Shown here: in pieces, positions 8,505-16,555 of the stretch
Layout: each line of letters opens with the position of its first letter
Position numbering within the stretch: position 1 is the stretch's first letter
From: an uncultured Rhodospirillaceae bacterium
GTDB taxonomy: Bacteria > Pseudomonadota > Alphaproteobacteria > Reyranellales > Reyranellaceae
Assembly: GCA_945952105.1 (NCBI GenBank)
Contig: CAMFGZ010000019.1
Location: 1 to 64,000 of the forward strand
Length of the DNA stretch: 64,000 nucleotides
Reading direction: 5' to 3'
The notes under the pieces: model-generated
What the model was told of the DNA's origin: nothing
Databases searched by the model: none
Seen by the model: the letters and a program-made list of their open reading frames with translations, nothing else
Translations under genes and position numbers: made by a program

Positions 8505-8530
8505 ACAAAGCCGCCTACGGGCGGCTTTGT
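8505..8530 (+). terminator. Strong intrinsic terminator after the rre-like gene
   Basis: A perfect 11-bp stem, ACAAAGCCGCC (8505-8515) with GGCGGCTTTGT (8520-8530), and loop TACG. The sequence continues TGTGT; the T residues within the 3' arm give a modest U-rich end. It closes the small mRNA and separates it from the MmgE/PrpD operon unless it is read through. Confidence 0.8.
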
Positions 8531-8624
8531 TGTGTCTGGGCCATATCGTTGAGCGAAAGCCCGAATGGTGGACAAGGCAGCTTCTGCTGACCGACACTTG
8601 CGCCCTGGAATTCAGGAGGAAATC

Positions 8625-9977
8625 ATGGCTGCCGTCGTTCCGGTCACGGCCGAAATCGCCAAGCGCGCCGCCGCTCTTGCCTGGCAGGACCTTCCCGAGG
8701 ACCTGATCGAGCGCACCAAGCAGTGCCTGCTCGACTGGTTTGCGGTCACGGTTGCCGGCGCGCAGGAGGACCTCACCAGCATCCTGATCGCGGAGGCACT
8801 GGAAGACGGCGCCCGTGGAGCGGCAACGCTTGTCGGCCGCTCCGAGACCGTGCTGCCCTCGACGGCGGCCCTCATCAACGGCGCGGCCAGCCACGCCCTC
8901 GACTATGACGATGTGAATTTCTCGATGGGCGGCCATCCCACGGTCACGGTCGTCCCCGCCCTCCTGGCCCTCGGCGAGCAGATGAAAGCCTCGGGCCGCC
9001 TGTTCATCGAAAGCTTCGTCGCCGGCTATGAGACGTCCGGCCGCGTCGGACGCCTCGTCTCGCCCAGCCATTACCAGAAGGGGTTCCACGTCACCGGCAC
9101 GGTCGGCTCCTTCTCGGCCACCGCCGCGGCAGGCCGCATGCTGGGGCTGACCGACCAGCAGCTCGCCGTCGCCTTCGGCATCGCCGCCACGCAAGCGGCC
9201 GGTCTCAAGTCCAACTTCGGCACCATGTGCAAGCCGCTGCATGCCGGTACCGCCTCGGAGCATGGGCTGCGCGCGGCGCGACTCGCCGCCAAGGGGTTCA
9301 CGGCACGCGGCGATTCGCTGGAATGCGACCAGGGCTTCGCCTCGTCGCAGAGCGATCATCTGAACGCCGAGGCGGCGCTGGGCGAGCCGCCGTCGGGCTG
9401 GCACCTGCGCAACAATCTCTTCAAGTACCATGCGGCCTGCTACCTGACGCACGCACCCATCGAGTGCGCCAAGGAAATCCGCCTGAAGAGCAATTTCCCG
9501 CCAGAGCTGGTGCGCAAGATCCTTCTGCGAATCGACTCCGGCGCCGACAAGGTCTGCAACATCCCCAACCCGACCACCGGGCTGGAGGCCAAGTTCTCCC
9601 TGCGCCAGACCGTGGCCATGGCCCTGACCGGCGTCGATACCGCCAACCTCGACTCCTACACCGAGGCCGTGACGCAGGAGCCGGTCATCAAGGCGTTGCG
9701 AGACAAGGTGGCGATCGACTTCCAGCCGCACTGGGCGCACTCGCTGGCCGAGATGGCTATCCAGCTCGACGACGGCACGACCATCGAGGTCAGGCACGAC
9801 TCCGGTATTCCCTGGGCGGATCTGGAGAAGCAACGCCAGGCGATCGAGACCAAGTTCGACAGCCTGGTCACGCCGCTGCTGGGACCCGCCGGCACGCGCC
9901 GTCTGCACGACGCAATCGAGCGCATCGACAGCCTCGCCGATGTGGGCGAACTCGTCCGTGCATCGGCGAAGAATTAG
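8625..9977 (+). CDS. MmgE/PrpD family protein
   Basis: A 450-residue protein of the MmgE/PrpD fold (2-methylcitrate dehydratase, cis-aconitate decarboxylase and relatives). Family segments are visible: CLLDWFAVTVAG, then SHALDYDDVNF, then GYETSGRVGRLVSPSHYQKG, and the C-terminal half with NLFKYHAACYLTHAPIE. The start at 8625 is supported by AGGAGGA at 8614-8620; the open frame extends 20 codons upstream without such a site. It begins an operon with MaoC, acyl-CoA dehydrogenase, CoA-transferase and CitE-type genes. A similar gene set in Pseudomonas itaconate degradation includes an MmgE/PrpD member. Activity could be dehydratase, isomerase or decarboxylase. Confidence 0.9.
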   Translation: MAAVVPVTAEIAKRAAALAWQDLPEDLIERTKQCLLDWFAVTVAGAQEDLTSILIAEALEDGARGAATLVGRSETVLPSTAALINGAASHALDYDDVNFSMGGHPTVTVVPALLALGEQMKASGRLFIESFVAGYETSGRVGRLVSPSHYQKGFHVTGTVGSFSATAAAGRMLGLTDQQLAVAFGIAATQAAGLKSNFGTMCKPLHAGTASEHGLRAARLAAKGFTARGDSLECDQGFASSQSDHLNAEAALGEPPSGWHLRNNLFKYHAACYLTHAPIECAKEIRLKSNFPPELVRKILLRIDSGADKVCNIPNPTTGLEAKFSLRQTVAMALTGVDTANLDSYTEAVTQEPVIKALRDKVAIDFQPHWAHSLAEMAIQLDDGTTIEVRHDSGIPWADLEKQRQAIETKFDSLVTPLLGPAGTRRLHDAIERIDSLADVGELVRASAKN

Positions 9978-10024
9978 TCATATTGCTCTCCCCGTCAGGG
10001 CGAGAGGCGTAACCAGGAGCAGGA

Positions 10025-10513
10025 ATGACAGAGGATTTCAGGGCCCGCGCCCGGCTGGTGCCCAAGGGCAACCGCTATGAGGATTTCGAGGTCGGCCGCG
10101 TGTTCCGGCACCATTGGGGCCGCACGATCACCGAGTCGGAGAGCACGCTCTTCTCGACGCTGACCTTGCACTTCAACCCGCACTACTACAACGCGGCCTA
10201 TGCCCAGGCGCACGGCCATCCTGGCATCGTCGCCAATCCCCTCCTCGTCTTCACGACGGTGTTCGGCCTGACCGTCGAGGACCTGAGCGAAGGCGGCGGG
10301 CCGTTCCTCGGCGTCAACGAACTGACCTACCACCAGCCCGTCTATCCGACCGATTCGCTGCGGGCGGAATCGGTGGTGCTCGACCGGCGTGTCTCGGACT
10401 CCCACAAGGGTTTCGGCATCGTCAGCTGGCACAGCAAGGGCTTCAACCAGCGCGAAGAACTCGTGATCGACTTCAAGCGCACCAATCTCGTCCGTCTCAG
10501 GAATCCCCAGTAA
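10025..10513 (+). CDS. MaoC-like hotdog protein, similar to the N-half of mesaconyl-CoA hydratase
   Basis: A 162-residue single hotdog protein. It opens with NRYEDFEVGRVFRHHWGRTI, followed by LHFNPHYYNAAYA where MaoC hydratases carry their active-site Asp/His motif. Segments such as NPLLVFTTVFGLTVEDLS and QPVYPTDSLRAESVVL follow the N-terminal half of the double-hotdog enzyme mesaconyl-CoA hydratase (Mch) as I recall it. It is one of two MaoC genes flanking the acyl-CoA dehydrogenase; the other resembles the C-half. They may form a heteromeric hydratase. The next gene's ATG overlaps its stop (TAATG). Confidence 0.85.
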   Translation: MTEDFRARARLVPKGNRYEDFEVGRVFRHHWGRTITESESTLFSTLTLHFNPHYYNAAYAQAHGHPGIVANPLLVFTTVFGLTVEDLSEGGGPFLGVNELTYHQPVYPTDSLRAESVVLDRRVSDSHKGFGIVSWHSKGFNQREELVIDFKRTNLVRLRNPQ

Positions 10514-11673
10514 TGCCTTTCCTTACCGAAGAACGCCGCATGATCCAGGAGCAGGCGCGCGAGTTCACGTTGAACGAAGTGTTGCCCGTCGCCAACAAGC
10601 TCGACCCCGAGAAGGGCGACATTCCGATGGACCTGCGCGAGAAGATGGCCGAACTCGGCTACTTCGGCATCCTGATCCCCGAACAGTATGGCGGCCTCGG
10701 CCTCGGCTGCTCCGAGTACTGCCTCGTCACCGAGGAACTATCACGCGGCTGGATGAGCGTTGCGTCGATCATCGCGCGCGGCAACCTGCTGATCGGCTCG
10801 CACGAGATGAGCGAGGAGCAGCGCAGCCGCTACCTGCCCCGCATGGCCAAAGGCGAGTTCCTCGGCGCGTTCTCGATGTCCGAGCCCAATGCCGGTTCGG
10901 ACATCTCCAACATCTCCTGCCGCGCCAAGAGGGACGGTTCGGGCTACCTGATCAGTGGCAACAAGTACTGGTGCACCTTCGCCGACGGCGCCGACTTCAT
11001 GATCATCATCGCCCGCACGTCGGATGCGCCTCCGGGCAAGCGGCATCTCGGCCTGTCGATGTTCTTCGTCGAGAAGAAGCGCGGTGAGCTGCCCAAGGGC
11101 GTCAGCGGCGCGCCGATCCCCAAGATCGGCTACTTCGGCTGGAAGACCTGGGAATTGGCCTTCGACAATTTCCGCGTCGACGAAGCCGACATGATCGGCA
11201 AGGAAGGCCATGCCTTCTATTACGCCACCTCGGGCCTCGAGACGGCACGCGCCCACACCGCCGCCCGCGCCATCGGCCTCGCCCAGGGCGCCCTCGACGA
11301 TTCGATCCAGTACGCCAACGACCGCAAGCAGTTCGGTCACTCGATTTCGGACTTCCAGGCCATCCGCTTCAAGATCGCCGACATGGCCACACAGATCGAG
11401 GCGGCACGCCAGCTCATGTATTTCGTCTGCGAGCAGATCGACACTGGCCAGCGCTGCGACAAGGAAGCGTCGATGGTGAAGCTCTTCGCCTCCGAGATGG
11501 CCGAGCGCGTCACCAGCGAGGGCATCCAGATCCACGGCGGCGCCGGCTATACGACCCTGCACGCCGTCGAGCGCCACTGGCGCGATGCCCGCCTCACCAA
11601 GATCTTCGAGGGCACCTCGGAGATCCAGAAGCGCATCATCTCCGACCGCCTGCTCGGCCGGGGGAGGAACTGA
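10513..11673 (+). CDS. Acyl-CoA dehydrogenase
   Basis: A 386-residue flavoprotein of normal family length. The FAD and substrate segments are present (GAFSMSEPNAGSDISNISC, then YKYWCTF-like NKYWCTFADGADF), and the catalytic Glu is in IFEGTSEIQ about 20 residues from the end. The start is the ATG that shares a base with the preceding stop; the upstream in-frame extension overlaps the MaoC gene and is not coding. In this setting a substituted dicarboxylyl-CoA such as methylsuccinyl-CoA is a plausible substrate, but this is inference. Electrons would pass to ETF, not encoded here. Confidence 0.95.
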   Translation: MPFLTEERRMIQEQAREFTLNEVLPVANKLDPEKGDIPMDLREKMAELGYFGILIPEQYGGLGLGCSEYCLVTEELSRGWMSVASIIARGNLLIGSHEMSEEQRSRYLPRMAKGEFLGAFSMSEPNAGSDISNISCRAKRDGSGYLISGNKYWCTFADGADFMIIIARTSDAPPGKRHLGLSMFFVEKKRGELPKGVSGAPIPKIGYFGWKTWELAFDNFRVDEADMIGKEGHAFYYATSGLETARAHTAARAIGLAQGALDDSIQYANDRKQFGHSISDFQAIRFKIADMATQIEAARQLMYFVCEQIDTGQRCDKEASMVKLFASEMAERVTSEGIQIHGGAGYTTLHAVERHWRDARLTKIFEGTSEIQKRIISDRLLGRGRN

Positions 11674-12152
11674 TGAAAGTCTCCGCACTCACCGGCAAGC
11701 ATAACTACTTCGAGGACTTCACGGTCGGCGACGTGATGAAGCACGCGCGCGGCAAGACCGTGGAGCCGATGGAGCAGGTCTGGATCACCAACGTGACCAT
11801 GAACACGGCCGAGGCTCACTTCAACGAGCATCTGACCCAGTCGATGCCCTACGGCAGGCGCCTGGGCTTCGGCGGCGTCACCATCTCCATGTGCATCGGC
11901 CTCGCCGCCGAGGACACGGCGGAGAATGCGCTGATGGAGCTCGGCATGGACAAGATCCGGCTCAAGGGCCCGCTCCATCACGGCGACACGCTCTATTGCT
12001 ATACCGAGGTGCTGGAGAAGAAAGACGCCAGGCAGGCGGATGCCGGCATCGTCCGGTTCAAGCACTACGGCGTGAACCAGGACGACAAGAACATCTTCGA
12101 GGGCGAGCGTACCGTGCTGATCAAGCGGCGCAGCCATTGGGGAGACAAGTGA
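11673..12152 (+). CDS. MaoC-like hotdog dehydratase, similar to the C-half of mesaconyl-CoA hydratase
   Basis: A 159-residue hotdog protein: NYFEDFTVGDVMKHARGKTV, then AEAHFNEHLTQSMPYGRRLG with the His-Phe-Asn-x-His motif, then GFGGVTISMCIGLAAEDTAEN. As I recall it, the C-half of mesaconyl-CoA hydratase (Mch) carries the same ARVHFNxH and FGRRIVYGGHIIS segments, so this subunit probably holds the catalytic residues and adds water to an enoyl-CoA. Start and stop overlap both neighbours (TGATG before, GTGA after), which implies tight coupling. Confidence 0.88.
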   Translation: MKVSALTGKHNYFEDFTVGDVMKHARGKTVEPMEQVWITNVTMNTAEAHFNEHLTQSMPYGRRLGFGGVTISMCIGLAAEDTAENALMELGMDKIRLKGPLHHGDTLYCYTEVLEKKDARQADAGIVRFKHYGVNQDDKNIFEGERTVLIKRRSHWGDK

Positions 12153-13375
12153 GCGGCACCGACGTTCTGGGTGCACTCGATGGCGTGAGGATCGTCGACC
12201 TCACGCAAATGCTGGCCGGCCCCTACTGCACGATGCTGCTGGCCGACCAGGGCGCGGAAGTCATCAAGGTCGAGCCGCTCGACGGCGATCACACGCGCAT
12301 CATCGGCCCCTATCATGTCGACGACAAGCTCAAGGCGTTCGGCGGCTACTTCGCGTCGGTGAACCGCAACAAGAAGTCGATCGCCATCGACCTTAAGACC
12401 GCCGCGGGACGTGATCTCGTCCTGAAGCTTTGCGACAATGCCGATGCGGTGGTCGAGAACTACCGCGGCGGCGTCATGGATCGGCTGGGCCTCAGCTACG
12501 AGACGTTGCACGCGCGCAACCCGAAGCTGGTCTATGCCACCATCCGCGGCTTCGGCGACGTGCGCACCGGAAGGAGTCCCTACGCGGACTTCCCGGCCTA
12601 CGACGTGATCAGCCAGGCGATGGGCGGCATCATGGCCATCACCGGGCCCGACAAGGACACGCCGATGAAGGTCGGCCCCGGCGTCGGCGACATCGTGCCC
12701 GCCATCACCTGCGCCTTCGGCGTCGTTTCGGCGATCCTCCGCGCCCACAAGACCGGCAAGGGGCAGTTCGTCGACGTCGGCATGGTCGACGCGATCCTGG
12801 CTGTCTGCGAACGTATCATGCATCAGCATTCCTATGCGCAGGCGCTGCCGCATCCCGAGGGCAATCATCACCCGCTTCTCTGCCCGTTCGGCATGTTCCC
12901 CGCAAAGGACGGCTTCGTGACGATCGCCGCCCACGCCGACGCACACTTCCCGATCCTGTGCCGGCTGATCGACCGGCCGGAATTCGCGACCGATCCGCGG
13001 TTCATTACCGTGCAGGATCGCCGCGCCAACCAGGACGTGCTCATCGCTACCGTTTCCGACTTCACGCGCCAGCGCACCAAGCAGGAGTTGCTGAAGCATT
13101 TCGGCGGCAAGGTGCCCTTCTCGCCCGTCTATAACGTGCGGGACATCGTGGCCGACCCGCACTTCAAGGCGCGCGAGATGCTGCCTTGGGTACCGCATCC
13201 CGGGCTCGACCACGAGGTCCAGATCGCGGGCGTCGCGGTCAAGATGACCGAGACGCCGGGAAGCGTGCGCCATCGCGCCCCCTTGCTCGGGGAGCATACG
13301 GACCAGTATTTGCAGAGTATCGGCTGCAGTGCGGCGGACATCGCCCGCCTGCGCGACGACAAGATAGTGATTTGA
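12149..13375 (+). CDS. CaiB/BaiF family (class III) CoA-transferase
   Basis: A 408-residue CoA-transferase with N-terminus VRIVDLTQMLAGPYCTMLLA, the NRNKKSIAIDL segment and the catalytic Asp at about 181 in VGPGVGDIVPAI. The GTG start at 12149 overlaps the MaoC stop; a longer open frame reads back into that gene out of frame. Between two hydratase subunits and a CitE-type lyase, the likely role is activation of an unsaturated C5 dicarboxylate (itaconate or mesaconate) with succinyl-CoA or by intramolecular transfer, as in itaconate CoA-transferase or mesaconyl-CoA C1-C4 transferase. Confidence 0.93.
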   Translation: MSGTDVLGALDGVRIVDLTQMLAGPYCTMLLADQGAEVIKVEPLDGDHTRIIGPYHVDDKLKAFGGYFASVNRNKKSIAIDLKTAAGRDLVLKLCDNADAVVENYRGGVMDRLGLSYETLHARNPKLVYATIRGFGDVRTGRSPYADFPAYDVISQAMGGIMAITGPDKDTPMKVGPGVGDIVPAITCAFGVVSAILRAHKTGKGQFVDVGMVDAILAVCERIMHQHSYAQALPHPEGNHHPLLCPFGMFPAKDGFVTIAAHADAHFPILCRLIDRPEFATDPRFITVQDRRANQDVLIATVSDFTRQRTKQELLKHFGGKVPFSPVYNVRDIVADPHFKAREMLPWVPHPGLDHEVQIAGVAVKMTETPGSVRHRAPLLGEHTDQYLQSIGCSAADIARLRDDKIVI

Positions 13376-13386
13376 GGAGACCAGAC

Positions 13387-14301
13387 ATGACCGACCGCCC
13401 CAAGCGCGCCCGCCGCGTCCAGCTCTCGACGCCCGGCTCGAGCGAAAAGATGATCCAGAAGGCGTCGGAGTCGAAGGCCGACCACGTCTTCCTCGACCTC
13501 GAAGACGCCGTGGCTCCCAGCCAGAAGCGGGACGCCCGCAAGAAGATCATCGAGGGTCTGAAGACCCTCAATTGGAAGGGCAAGACGCGCTGCGTGCGCA
13601 TCAACGACCTGACGACCGAGTATGCCTACGAGGACATCATCGAGATCGTCGAGGGCGCCGGCGATCATCTCGACACGATCATGATGACCAAGGTGCAGAC
13701 GGCTGCCGATGTGCTGTTTGCCGACAAACTGCTTCATCAGATCGAGAAGAAGCTCAAGATGAAGCGCAGGATCGGCCTCGAGGCTCTGATCGAGGAAGTC
13801 GAGGGCATGCAGAACGTCGACGCGATCGCGGCCTGCACGCCACGCCTCGAATGCCTGGTGTTCGGCATGGGCGACTTCTCGGCCTCGATGGGTGTCACCA
13901 ACAAGAATGTCGGCGAAACCGACGGCTATCCGGGCGACATCTGGCACTACGCCCGCTTCCGGCTGATCATGGCCTGCCGCGCCGCCGGCATCGATCCGGT
14001 GGACGGCCCGTTCGCCGACTTCAAGAACCCGGACGCCTACCGAGAGGAGTGCAAGCGCTCGATGATCCTGGGCTGCGTCGGCAAGTGGGCGATCCACCCC
14101 TCGCAGATCGACATCGCGCTCGACGTCTATTCGCCCAAGGCCGAGGACATCGCGCGCGCCCGCAAGCTCGAGAAGGCATATGCCGAAGCCGAGGCCGCCG
14201 GACTGGGCGCGATCAACGTCGATGGCATCATGGTCGACGTCGCCTCGATCCGCATCCTGCGCAACACGATCCTGAACAAGGCCGATCTCTACGGGCTCTA
14301 G
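13387..14301 (+). CDS. HpcH/HpaI-CitE family CoA-ester lyase
   Basis: A 304-residue (beta/alpha)8 lyase related to malyl-CoA, beta-methylmalyl-CoA and citramalyl-CoA lyases. Visible motifs are HVFLDLEDAVAPSQK with the conserved Glu-Asp, CVRIND, GLEALIEEVEGMQNVDAIA with metal-binding Glu, and FGMGDFSASMG with the metal Asp. The start at 13387 follows GAGGAGACC. It would cleave a 3-hydroxyacyl-CoA to acetyl-CoA or propionyl-CoA plus pyruvate or glyoxylate. With the upstream hydratases and CoA-transferase this makes a complete activation, hydration and cleavage sequence. Confidence 0.92.
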   Translation: MTDRPKRARRVQLSTPGSSEKMIQKASESKADHVFLDLEDAVAPSQKRDARKKIIEGLKTLNWKGKTRCVRINDLTTEYAYEDIIEIVEGAGDHLDTIMMTKVQTAADVLFADKLLHQIEKKLKMKRRIGLEALIEEVEGMQNVDAIAACTPRLECLVFGMGDFSASMGVTNKNVGETDGYPGDIWHYARFRLIMACRAAGIDPVDGPFADFKNPDAYREECKRSMILGCVGKWAIHPSQIDIALDVYSPKAEDIARARKLEKAYAEAEAAGLGAINVDGIMVDVASIRILRNTILNKADLYGL

Positions 14302-14302
14302 G

Positions 14303-15535
14303 ATGTCGCCGGGCGCGGTACCGAACCTGGAAGGCCCGCGCCCGGGGCTGCGGCAAGTCCTCGTCCCGATCGGGGCGATGCTGGGCACGCAGATACTGAT
14401 CTCCCTGGCGGTGCTCTCGCTCAGCGTGCTGATGCCCGCGGTCGCGCGGGATCTCGGAATCGCGCCGAAGCTCGTCGGCGCCTTCACGGCCGTGACCTAT
14501 GCCATCGCCTCGGCCGTTGCGCTCTGGAGCGCGGCGCCGATCTCGCGACTGGGCGCCGTCCGCGTCTGCCAGTTCGCCATGCTGGCTGCCGCTGCCGGCC
14601 TCGCCCTGAATGCGTCGGCCTTCGTCGCGGCGACCGTCGTCGCGGTCGCCTTCATCGGCTTCGCGCAAGGCCCGATCAATCCAGCCTCGGCCCACATCCT
14701 GAGCCAGCGGGTTCCGCGCGCCTGGTTCAGCCTCGTCTTCTCGGTGAAGCAGACCGGCGTGCCCCTGGGTTTCGCCGCCGCCGGCGTGTTACTGCCGCTG
14801 CTGTTGCCGGCGCTGGGCTGGCAGGGCGCCTCCCTCGCCGCCGCCGCGCTGATGCTGATCGGCGCGGGCATTCTCGAACTTCTGCGGGCGCGGCTCGACG
14901 CCTCGGTCGCCCCCTCTGCGCCATCACAGGGAATCTGGTCGTCCGTCGTCTACGTGATGCGCCATCCGGAGATGCGCGTGCTCGGCTGGTCCGCCCTGCT
15001 CTACGTCGTGGCGCAGCACACTTTCACGTTCTTCCTGGTTACGTACCTCTACGAGCATTGCCGGCTCAGCATCGCCGAAGCGGGCTTCCTGCTCTTCCTG
15101 GCGCAGATCGGCGGCACCCTGCAGCGCCTGATCCTGGGCGCGCTGGGCGACCGCTTCCCCCGCATGATGCTGCTGGGCTGGACCGGTATCGGGATTGCGC
15201 TGGGCGCCGTTGCCACGGGCATGATCTCCGCCGGGACGCCTTACTGGCTGATCGGCCTGATCGTCTTCGCCTATGGAACTGTGGTCATAAGCTGGAACGG
15301 CGTGTCGATCGCGGAGTTCGCGGCGCTCGCGCCACCTGGCCAGGTCGCCGCCGTCGCCGCAGTCCAGACCGCGCTCGCCTTTTCCGGCGCCGTCATCGGC
15401 CCGCCGCTGTTCGGTCTGATCGCCGCCGTCGCGGACTATCGCAGCGCCTTCTTCCTCGTCGCGGCCTGCGTCCTCTTCGCTGCCGCCTGGCAGATCATGG
15501 TCTCTGCCCGGCTGCGCCGGGCACGGTCAGCCTGA
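14303..15535 (+). CDS. MFS transporter
   Basis: A 410-residue, about 12-segment major facilitator. The loop 2-3 segment (ALWSAAPISRLGAVRVCQF) and a central cytoplasmic loop near residues 195-210 fit the fold. The ATG begins one base after the lyase stop with no separate ribosome-binding site, so it is probably read by re-initiation on the same mRNA. It may import the acid handled by the operon. The family alone does not give the substrate. Confidence 0.88.
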   Translation: MSPGAVPNLEGPRPGLRQVLVPIGAMLGTQILISLAVLSLSVLMPAVARDLGIAPKLVGAFTAVTYAIASAVALWSAAPISRLGAVRVCQFAMLAAAAGLALNASAFVAATVVAVAFIGFAQGPINPASAHILSQRVPRAWFSLVFSVKQTGVPLGFAAAGVLLPLLLPALGWQGASLAAAALMLIGAGILELLRARLDASVAPSAPSQGIWSSVVYVMRHPEMRVLGWSALLYVVAQHTFTFFLVTYLYEHCRLSIAEAGFLLFLAQIGGTLQRLILGALGDRFPRMMLLGWTGIGIALGAVATGMISAGTPYWLIGLIVFAYGTVVISWNGVSIAEFAALAPPGQVAAVAAVQTALAFSGAVIGPPLFGLIAAVADYRSAFFLVAACVLFAAAWQIMVSARLRRARSA

Positions 15536-15542
15536 AGGTTCC

Positions 15543-16493
15543 TCAGGGCTCCTTCATTCCGGCGATCGACACGATCTCGGCCCACTTCTTCGTCTCGGCG
15601 GCCTGGAACGCCGCAAGTTCCTCGGGCGAACCCACGAACGAGACCCCGTAGTTTGCCTTGAGCAGGTTGAGATAGGCCGGCGACTTGGCCGCGTGCTGCA
15701 CCAGCGCATTCAGCCTGTCTATGATCGGCTTCGGCGTACCGGCCGGCGCATACATCGCCGTCCAGGCCCACATCTCGAAACCCGGAACGCCGCTCTCATC
15801 GACCGTCGGGAACTGGTCGAGACCCGGGATGCGCTGCTTGCTCGTCACAGCGAGCCCTCGGGCGCGGCCATCGAGGACGGGCGGCAGGCCGACGGTGAAG
15901 TCGGAGAAGATGATGTCGATGCGGCCACCCAGCAAATCGGTGATCGCCTGAGGCTGGGTCTTGTAGGGAACGCCCAGCAGGTCGGTCTTCGTCATGATGC
16001 GGAAAAGCTCGGCACCGCCGCGGCTCGATCCATTGCCGCTGCCGAAGCTCAGCTTGCCGGGTTGCGCCTTCGCGAGGGCGATGAACTCCTGGATGGTCTT
16101 CACAGGCAGGTCGTTTCGCACCATCACGATCTGGGCGCCGAGCGTGATGCCGGCAATCGGCGCGAAGCTCTTGACCGGATCGTAGGCCAGCGACTTGTAG
16201 ACGTGCAGATTGATCGCCTGCGTCGTCTGCGTGGTGAAGAACAGCGTGTAGCCATCGGGCGCCGCTGCCGCGGCCGACTGGGCGGCGATCTGTCCCTCGG
16301 CACCGGGCTTGTTGTCGATGACGACGGTCTGGCCGGTCTGTGCGGCGATGTCCTGGCCGATGACGCGCGCGGCGATGTCGGTTGCCGTCCCCGGACCGAA
16401 GGCCGTGATGATCTTGATCGGCCTGGCCGGGTAGTCCTGAGCGGCAGCCGGCACCGCGAGCAATATTCCGACCAGCAAACTGATGAGTTTCAT
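15543..16493 (-). CDS. Bug/TctC-type solute-binding protein
   Basis: A 316-residue protein with a Sec signal (cleavage near AAAQ, residue 19), then YPARPIKIITAFGPGTATDI, the family's ligand-binding opening, and GVPYKTQPQAITDLLGGRID. Bug proteins bind carboxylates in the periplasm and normally serve TctAB-type transporters. No TctA or TctB gene is next to it. It faces the MFS gene tail to tail with 7 nt between stops. Confidence 0.92.
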   Translation of the reverse strand: MKLISLLVGILLAVPAAAQDYPARPIKIITAFGPGTATDIAARVIGQDIAAQTGQTVVIDNKPGAEGQIAAQSAAAAAPDGYTLFFTTQTTQAINLHVYKSLAYDPVKSFAPIAGITLGAQIVMVRNDLPVKTIQEFIALAKAQPGKLSFGSGNGSSRGGAELFRIMTKTDLLGVPYKTQPQAITDLLGGRIDIIFSDFTVGLPPVLDGRARGLAVTSKQRIPGLDQFPTVDESGVPGFEMWAWTAMYAPAGTPKPIIDRLNALVQHAAKSPAYLNLLKANYGVSFVGSPEELAAFQAAETKKWAEIVSIAGMKEP

Positions 16494-16555
16494 GGCCCGA
16501 CTCTAGGCCCAGCGAAGTGGTAGCGTCATCACAAACAACAGGAGGACACCAAGGG

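Noticed and set aside
9986..10006. Intercistronic hairpin between the MmgE/PrpD and MaoC genes
   Set aside because: CTCTCCCC pairs with GGGCGAGAG with one bulge, but there is no T-tract and the genes appear cotranscribed. At most an RNA processing or stability element.
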